Origin: Bryobacterales bacterium
GTDB lineage: Bacteria > Acidobacteriota > Terriglobia > Bryobacterales > Bryobacteraceae
NCBI GenBank assembly: GCA_030838885.1
Contig: JAUZEU010000278.1
Span: 1 to 11,174 of the forward strand
Reading direction: 5' to 3'
Length of the DNA: 11,174 bases
In this document: piece by piece, positions 7,182 to 11,174 of the stretch
Position numbering within the stretch: the first letter of the stretch is position 1
Layout of the letters: each line of letters starts with the position of its first letter
The notes under the pieces: model-generated
Told to the model about the DNA's origin: nothing
Database searches by the model: none
The model's input: the letters and a program-made list of their open reading frames with translations, nothing else
Program-made: the position numbers and the translations under genes

Positions 7182-7194
7182 GGAGATCTCGCCC

Positions 7195-8229
7195 ATGGCT
7201 CCTGCGATCCTTAGTCTGTTGCAAATCGGTCTGTTGCAAGCCGCACTGTTACAAGGGACCGCCGCGAAAAGTGGCGAGCGGCGCATCACGAACATATTTG
7301 AGCCATTCGCTACGCCGGCTGCAGCTGAGCGCGACATCGGGCTGTTTGTCATGTTAATCACGGCTGCCATCTTCGTTGCCGTGTGCGCGCTGCTGATCTC
7401 CACGATGATCAGATTCCGCCGTAAACCGGAGGACGATGAGCGTCAGGAGCCCCCGCAGGTGTATGGGAGCAACCAGATCGAAATCGCCTGGACGTTTATC
7501 CCACTCCTCATCATCTTTGTCCTGATCGGCGTGACTGCGCGTGTGATCGCAGTTGTGCAGGGCGCAAATCCCGGCCCTGCCCCTGTACGTGCCAGGATTA
7601 TCGGTCATCAGTGGTGGTTTGAGGTACAGTTCCCTGAACTGGGCGTGGCTACCGCGAATGAAATTCACGTCCCGGTGGCTGGATCCTCGGGTCCGGCCAC
7701 CATGTTTCAGCTGGAGTCGGTGGATGTGATCCATAGTTTCTGGGTGCCGCAACTTGCCGGCAAACTGGATATGGTCCCAAACCGCGCCAATACTCTTTGG
7801 ATCGACCCGACCGAGCCCGGCACTTACCTTGGAAACTGTGCCGAGTACTGTGGCACACAGCACGCCAACATGTTGCTCCGAGTCACGGTTGAACCAAAAG
7901 ATGAGTTCCTGGCCTGGGCCGCTGCACAGAAAGCGTCCATCAATGTAAACACCCAGGACGTTGAAGGCAGGCAGGTGTTCGAGTCGCTCTCCTGCGTGAA
8001 TTGTCACGCCGTCAGAGGCACACCCGCGAACGGTAAGTTTGGGCCGGATCTCACGCATGTAGGCAGCCGCCAGACGATTGCCTCGGGAATGATTCCGAAC
8101 ACCCCGCAGAATCTCCGCGCGTGGGTCAACGATGCGCAGGAAATGAAGCCCGGCGTATTGATGCCCAACATGAAACTGACCAAACAGGAACTGGATTCCG
8201 TAGTGTCCTACCTGGTCTCACTGAAGTAA
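7195..8229 (+). CDS. coxB: Cytochrome c oxidase subunit II with fused cytochrome c (caa3-type)
   Basis: A 344-residue membrane-anchored electron-entry subunit. A hydrophobic N-terminus (5-24, probably a signal) precedes membrane helices at about 49-72 and 97-120; the second starts with the conserved EIAWT (Glu96). The periplasmic cupredoxin domain has the aromatic patch HQWWFEVQFP (138-147) and a complete CuA set: His180, Cys215, Glu217, Cys219, His223 and Met226. A C-terminal class I cytochrome c domain has the heme-binding motif CVNCH (267-271) and a likely axial Met323 in LMPNM. The fusion marks a caa3-type oxidase, which can take electrons from a soluble cytochrome c or directly from a complex III-like donor. 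GGAG 9 nt before the ATG supports the start. First gene of the operon. Confidence 0.97.
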   Translation: MAPAILSLLQIGLLQAALLQGTAAKSGERRITNIFEPFATPAAAERDIGLFVMLITAAIFVAVCALLISTMIRFRRKPEDDERQEPPQVYGSNQIEIAWTFIPLLIIFVLIGVTARVIAVVQGANPGPAPVRARIIGHQWWFEVQFPELGVATANEIHVPVAGSSGPATMFQLESVDVIHSFWVPQLAGKLDMVPNRANTLWIDPTEPGTYLGNCAEYCGTQHANMLLRVTVEPKDEFLAWAAAQKASINVNTQDVEGRQVFESLSCVNCHAVRGTPANGKFGPDLTHVGSRQTIASGMIPNTPQNLRAWVNDAQEMKPGVLMPNMKLTKQELDSVVSYLVSLK

Positions 8230-8242
8230 ACCGAGAGAGCGT

Positions 8243-9919
8243 ATGGCCTCTGTCAGTCACCACCTGGATGTTCCGGAAAGCCAGCCGGAATCATCTCTCT
8301 CCGGCAACATGTATCGTTGGGTCTCCACCGTCGATCACAAACGGCTGGGACTGTTGTACGCGATGGCGGCGCTGTTGTTCTTTGTCATCGGCGGAACCCA
8401 GGCCACGCTGATGCGCATGCAGTTGGCGGTCCCCAACAACCACCTGATCTCGCCGGCCATGTACAACCGGCTTTTTACCATGCACGGAACCACCATGGTC
8501 TTTCTGGTGGGTATGCCGCTCCTGGCGGGGTTTGCGAACTACCTTGTTCCCCTCATGATCGGTGCTCGGGACATGGCGTTTCCACGGCTGAATGCATTTG
8601 GATTTTGGGTGTTCCTGTTTGGCGGCCTCCTTCTTTATTACAGCTATATCGGCGGGGGTGCTCTATACGGATCCGGATCCGCACCTGACGTCGGCTGGTT
8701 TGCGAACGCACCGCTCACCGAAAACGCCTTTTCGAGAGGAACAAGTACGGACTACTGGTCCCTCGGCATTCTGGTTTCCGGTTTGGGCAGCGTGGCAAGC
8801 GCGATCAACGTGATTGCGACCGTGTTCTCCATGCGGTGCCCTGGTATGACTCTCGCCAGGATGCCGATTTTCGTGTGGCTGATGCTGGTGGATTCCTGGA
8901 TGATCCTGATCGCCTTGCCTCCGCTCTCCGCGGCGCAAATCATGCTCACCCTGGACCGCCATGTGGGAGCGCGCTTCTTCGACACTCAGGCTGGCGGTTC
9001 GGCGCTGCTGTGGCAGCACTTCTTTTGGATATTTGGCCACCCTGAGGTCTACATCCTGATCTTCCCCGCATTTGGAACTGTGTCCGAAGTCATTCCCGTC
9101 TTCTCGCGCAAGCCGATCTTTGGCCGCCAGGCGGTTGTCGCCGCAGCCGTCGCAATCGGCTTCATCAGCACCAGCGTGTGGGCCCACCATATGTTTGCGG
9201 TGGGCTTGAGTTCCGTTACAAACACATTCTTTGCGGCTTCCACCCTGCTGATTGCGATACCCACCGGCATCAAGGTATTCAACTGGATCGCCACCATGTA
9301 TGGCGGCAAACTACGGTTCGAAGTTCCGATGCTTTTTTGCTGCGCTTTCCTGTTCCAGTTTGTCGTAGCCGGCCTGACGGGCGTGATGCTGGGTGTTGCT
9401 CCCTTTAACTTCCAGTTGCATGACTCTTACTTTGTAGTGGGGCATTTTCACTTCACGCTGGTAGGCGGGTTTATCTTCGGCATGTTCGCCGGCATCTACT
9501 ATTGGTTTCCAAAAGCAACCGGAAGGATGCTGGGCCAGCAAGCCGGCCGGTGGCACTTCTGGCTGTTCTGTATTGGCTTCAATCTCACATTCCTGCCGAT
9601 GCACGTCATGGGCTTTCTCGGCATGCCGCGCAGGATTTATACCTACGCACCGGGGCGCGGCTGGGAAGTTTGGAACATGATGGCTTCCATCGGCGTGGCC
9701 TTCCAGATTGTGGGGCTTCTGTTCTTCTTCTATAACGTGATCCGGTCGCTGCGGTCCGGCCCGCTTGCGGGCGATGACCCCTGGGACGCCTGGACCCTGG
9801 AGTGGAGCACCACCTCGCCGCCGCCCGAGTATAACTTCGAGACGATTCCGGTAGTTCGCAGCAGCCGACCTTTGTGGGATTTGAAACATCCGAATGATCC
9901 TGACTGGAGGTACGGGTAG
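8243..9919 (+). CDS. coxA: Cytochrome c oxidase subunit I
   Basis: A 558-residue catalytic subunit of the heme-copper oxidase, about 12 membrane helices, reducing O2 to water and pumping protons. All six metal-ligand histidines are present: His81 (heme a, MHGTTM), His266 (CuB, in GHPEVY), His315 and His316 (CuB, WAHHMF), His401 (heme a3) and His403 (heme a) in VGHFHF. From His266 onward the spacing is the same as in the Rhodobacter sphaeroides enzyme, with a constant offset of 18. Tyr270 gives the His-Tyr crosslink. Glu268 of HPEVY, Asp110 of GARDM and Lys344 of PTGIK mark the D and K proton channels, so this is A1-type. GAGAG lies about 5 nt before the ATG, 13 bp after coxB. The C-terminal extension ends in a Pro/Trp-rich tail (about 510-558). 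Confidence 0.98.
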   Translation: MASVSHHLDVPESQPESSLSGNMYRWVSTVDHKRLGLLYAMAALLFFVIGGTQATLMRMQLAVPNNHLISPAMYNRLFTMHGTTMVFLVGMPLLAGFANYLVPLMIGARDMAFPRLNAFGFWVFLFGGLLLYYSYIGGGALYGSGSAPDVGWFANAPLTENAFSRGTSTDYWSLGILVSGLGSVASAINVIATVFSMRCPGMTLARMPIFVWLMLVDSWMILIALPPLSAAQIMLTLDRHVGARFFDTQAGGSALLWQHFFWIFGHPEVYILIFPAFGTVSEVIPVFSRKPIFGRQAVVAAAVAIGFISTSVWAHHMFAVGLSSVTNTFFAASTLLIAIPTGIKVFNWIATMYGGKLRFEVPMLFCCAFLFQFVVAGLTGVMLGVAPFNFQLHDSYFVVGHFHFTLVGGFIFGMFAGIYYWFPKATGRMLGQQAGRWHFWLFCIGFNLTFLPMHVMGFLGMPRRIYTYAPGRGWEVWNMMASIGVAFQIVGLLFFFYNVIRSLRSGPLAGDDPWDAWTLEWSTTSPPPEYNFETIPVVRSSRPLWDLKHPNDPDWRYG

Positions 9920-9921
9920 CG

Positions 9922-10527
9922 ATGGCATACACAGCCTCACCTCCGCTCGACGCGACAACTGCCGCAACGGAGTGGAAACCACCGGACCGCGGTACAGTCG
10001 GCATTGCCTCATTCATCGTGGCCGAGACCGCACTGTTTGCGATCTTCGTCGCGGCGTATCTCTTTTACCTTGGTAAGAGCCTGAACGGGCCGTATCCGCG
10101 GGACGTGCTCACCGTGCCTGTCACGGCGACCATCTGTCTGCTGTCAAGCAGTGGAACCATTGTCATGGCCGAGCGCGCCCTGCAACGGCATCAGACCGGG
10201 CCGTTTCGTCTGTGGTGGATGCTCACCACTGCGCTGGCCGCCATATTTCTGGTAATGACGGGCATGGAGTGGTGGAAGCTGATTCGACACGACCATCTGA
10301 CTGTGTCCACAAACTGCTTCGGGTCCACTTACTACGGGCTCGTGGGTCTGCACGCCAGCCACGTGATTGTCGGGCTGTTTTTTTTGACGCTTGTTTTGCT
10401 GGTGAGCTTTCGCGGCTTTCCGATAACTACTCAGGAACGCAGAATCAAATTGCTGTCCTGGTACTGGCACTTCGTGGATGCCGTCTGGGTAGTCGTATTC
10501 ACCGTAGTCTATGTGATCGGAAGGTAG
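9922..10527 (+). CDS. coxC: Cytochrome c oxidase subunit III (short, five-helix form)
   Basis: A 201-residue membrane subunit that stabilises subunit I and its D-channel proton supply. About five helices fit (roughly 26-48, 63-84, 97-118, 136-161 and 178-199), shorter than the seven-helix mitochondrial-type subunit, as usual in caa3 and bo3 oxidases. Conserved positions include Glu35 in the first helix, Glu116 in TGMEWW, His144 and His147 in GLHASHVIVG, and WHFVDAVW (182-189). The ATG is 2 bp after the coxA stop, with GGAGG (9906-9910) 11 nt upstream inside the coxA end, so the two are translationally linked. A run of eight T (10378-10385) encodes Phe-Phe and does not break the frame. Confidence 0.95.
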   Translation: MAYTASPPLDATTAATEWKPPDRGTVGIASFIVAETALFAIFVAAYLFYLGKSLNGPYPRDVLTVPVTATICLLSSSGTIVMAERALQRHQTGPFRLWWMLTTALAAIFLVMTGMEWWKLIRHDHLTVSTNCFGSTYYGLVGLHASHVIVGLFFLTLVLLVSFRGFPITTQERRIKLLSWYWHFVDAVWVVVFTVVYVIGR

Positions 10528-10530
10528 GAG
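10526..10530 (+). promoter_or_regulatory. Shine-Dalgarno of the last gene, overlapping the coxC stop
   Basis: AGGAG overlaps the coxC stop codon (TAG 10525-10527) and lies 5 nt before ATG 10536. This fixes the start of the uncharacterised membrane protein and ties its translation to coxC. Confidence 0.8.
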
Positions 10531-10535
10531 AACAA

Positions 10536-11174
10536 ATGACGGAAGAACCGAATGGTGAAGCGGAGGAACTGACCGGAGACGCTGCTATAGAAATGCCTGC
10601 TCCAAGCTACTGGCCGATGGTGCTGGCTTTCGGGCTCGCACTCTTGTTTGCCGGTGTTCTCACGCACTACATGGTCGGCATCGCAGGCCTGCTCATCTCC
10701 GTGCGCGGCGCACTGGGCTGGTGGCATGACGTGATCCCTGCCGAGAGCCATGAACTTGTTCCTGTTGATCCCGCGTTGCGACCTGCGCCGATCGAAGCCG
10801 AAGCAAGGTCAGTTGTTCGTCTGGAAGTGGGCCAGCACAGACATCGCATCAGTGTTCCGGAAGAGATTCACCCGTACTCTTCGGGAATTTGGGGCGGACT
10901 TTGCGGCGGCGCCGTGATGGCGCTGCTGGCCTGTCTGTATGGGTTGATCGCGCAGCACAGTATCTGGTACCCCGTGAATCTGCTTGCAGGCGTAGTGCTC
11001 CCCTGGATGGGCAACGCCGGGCTGGAGCAACTCCGCGCATTTAACGCGTGGGGCTTTGCGGCGGCGCTGGCGGGACATATCACTATATCCATTCTGGTGG
11101 GCATTATCTATGCCGCCATTCTGCCCATGTTCCCTAAGTACGCGCCGTTCTGGGGAGGCATCCTTGTGCCCCTG
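10536..11174 (+). CDS. Uncharacterised oxidase-operon membrane protein, 3'-truncated
   Basis: An open frame of 213 codons that runs off the right edge without a stop. It has two parts. The first is an acidic tail (1-20), then SYWPMVLAFGLALLFAGV and a second hydrophobic stretch (about 26-62), ending in GWWHDVIPAESHELVPV (61-77). This resembles the small subunit IV-like or accessory proteins that follow subunit III in other oxidase operons. A hydrophilic linker with a His/Arg cluster (QHRHR, 100-104) leads to EEIHPYSSG and a second membrane module with helices at about 117-139, 146-158 and 173-198 (including IWYPVNLLAG). I cannot name the second module. The 8-bp gap, shared RBS and strand place it in the cox operon, so a role in oxidase structure, assembly or stability is likely, but the function is inferred from position only. 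Confidence 0.85.
   Translation, partial: MTEEPNGEAEELTGDAAIEMPAPSYWPMVLAFGLALLFAGVLTHYMVGIAGLLISVRGALGWWHDVIPAESHELVPVDPALRPAPIEAEARSVVRLEVGQHRHRISVPEEIHPYSSGIWGGLCGGAVMALLACLYGLIAQHSIWYPVNLLAGVVLPWMGNAGLEQLRAFNAWGFAAALAGHITISILVGIIYAAILPMFPKYAPFWGGILVPL

Larger units (their letters stand above)
6986..7194. other. Intergenic region upstream of the oxidase operon
   Basis: A 209-bp gap, the longest in the window. It has no credible gene; short open frames here lack ribosome sites and recognisable content. It holds a candidate promoter and a 12-bp palindrome at its right end. No good terminator for the amidase gene is seen. Confidence 0.6.

Noticed and set aside
8668..8681. Perfect 14-bp palindrome CGGATCCGGATCCG
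   Set aside because: It lies inside coxA and simply encodes Gly-Ser-Gly-Ser with repeated GGATCC. Regulatory use deep in the coding sequence is unlikely.
10378..10385. Run of eight T as a possible frameshift or slippage site
   Set aside because: The coxC frame is intact across it (Phe-Phe-Leu in a membrane helix) and no alternative product of interest follows.

Overview
This is a GC-rich, densely coded bacterial chromosomal stretch with ten protein genes, two of them cut by the window edges. The codon use, the caa3-type oxidase layout and the mix of neighbours (KefB/KhtU-like antiporter, erythromycin-esterase homologue, WXXGXW lipoprotein) suggest a soil-type Gram-negative bacterium, possibly an acidobacterium. 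That placement is an impression from protein character, not a search result. I see no mobile element, CRISPR array, tRNA or rRNA.

Left part (1-2819, plus strand): the C-terminal two thirds of a CPA2-family cation:proton antiporter, an erythromycin-esterase-family hydrolase with its catalytic His/Glu/Arg set intact, and a PnuC-type nicotinamide riboside transporter. Middle (2808-4508, minus strand): a SulP anion transporter with a C-terminal STAS domain, whose 3' end overlaps pnuC tail to tail by 12 bp. Diverging from it across only 51 bp is a small four-repeat TPR protein (4560-5099).

Next (5211-6985, plus strand): a 103-residue WXXGXW-repeat lipoprotein whose Shine-Dalgarno can be folded into a hairpin, then an amidase-signature hydrolase with a complete Lys-cisSer-Ser triad.

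Right part (7195-11174, plus strand): a tightly packed respiratory operon with 13, 2 and 8 bp gaps. It holds cytochrome c oxidase subunit II with a fused cytochrome c domain, subunit I (A1-type, all six metal-ligand histidines), a short five-helix subunit III, and an uncharacterised membrane protein that runs off the right edge. Subunits II, I and III form a caa3-type terminal oxidase that takes electrons through its own heme c and CuA to heme a and the heme a3/CuB centre. A candidate promoter and a perfect 12-bp palindrome lie just before subunit II.

Most of the window is ordinary metabolic and transport DNA. The best candidates for something under-described are the two-module membrane protein at the end of the oxidase operon, the leader hairpin of the lipoprotein gene, and the palindrome in the oxidase leader.
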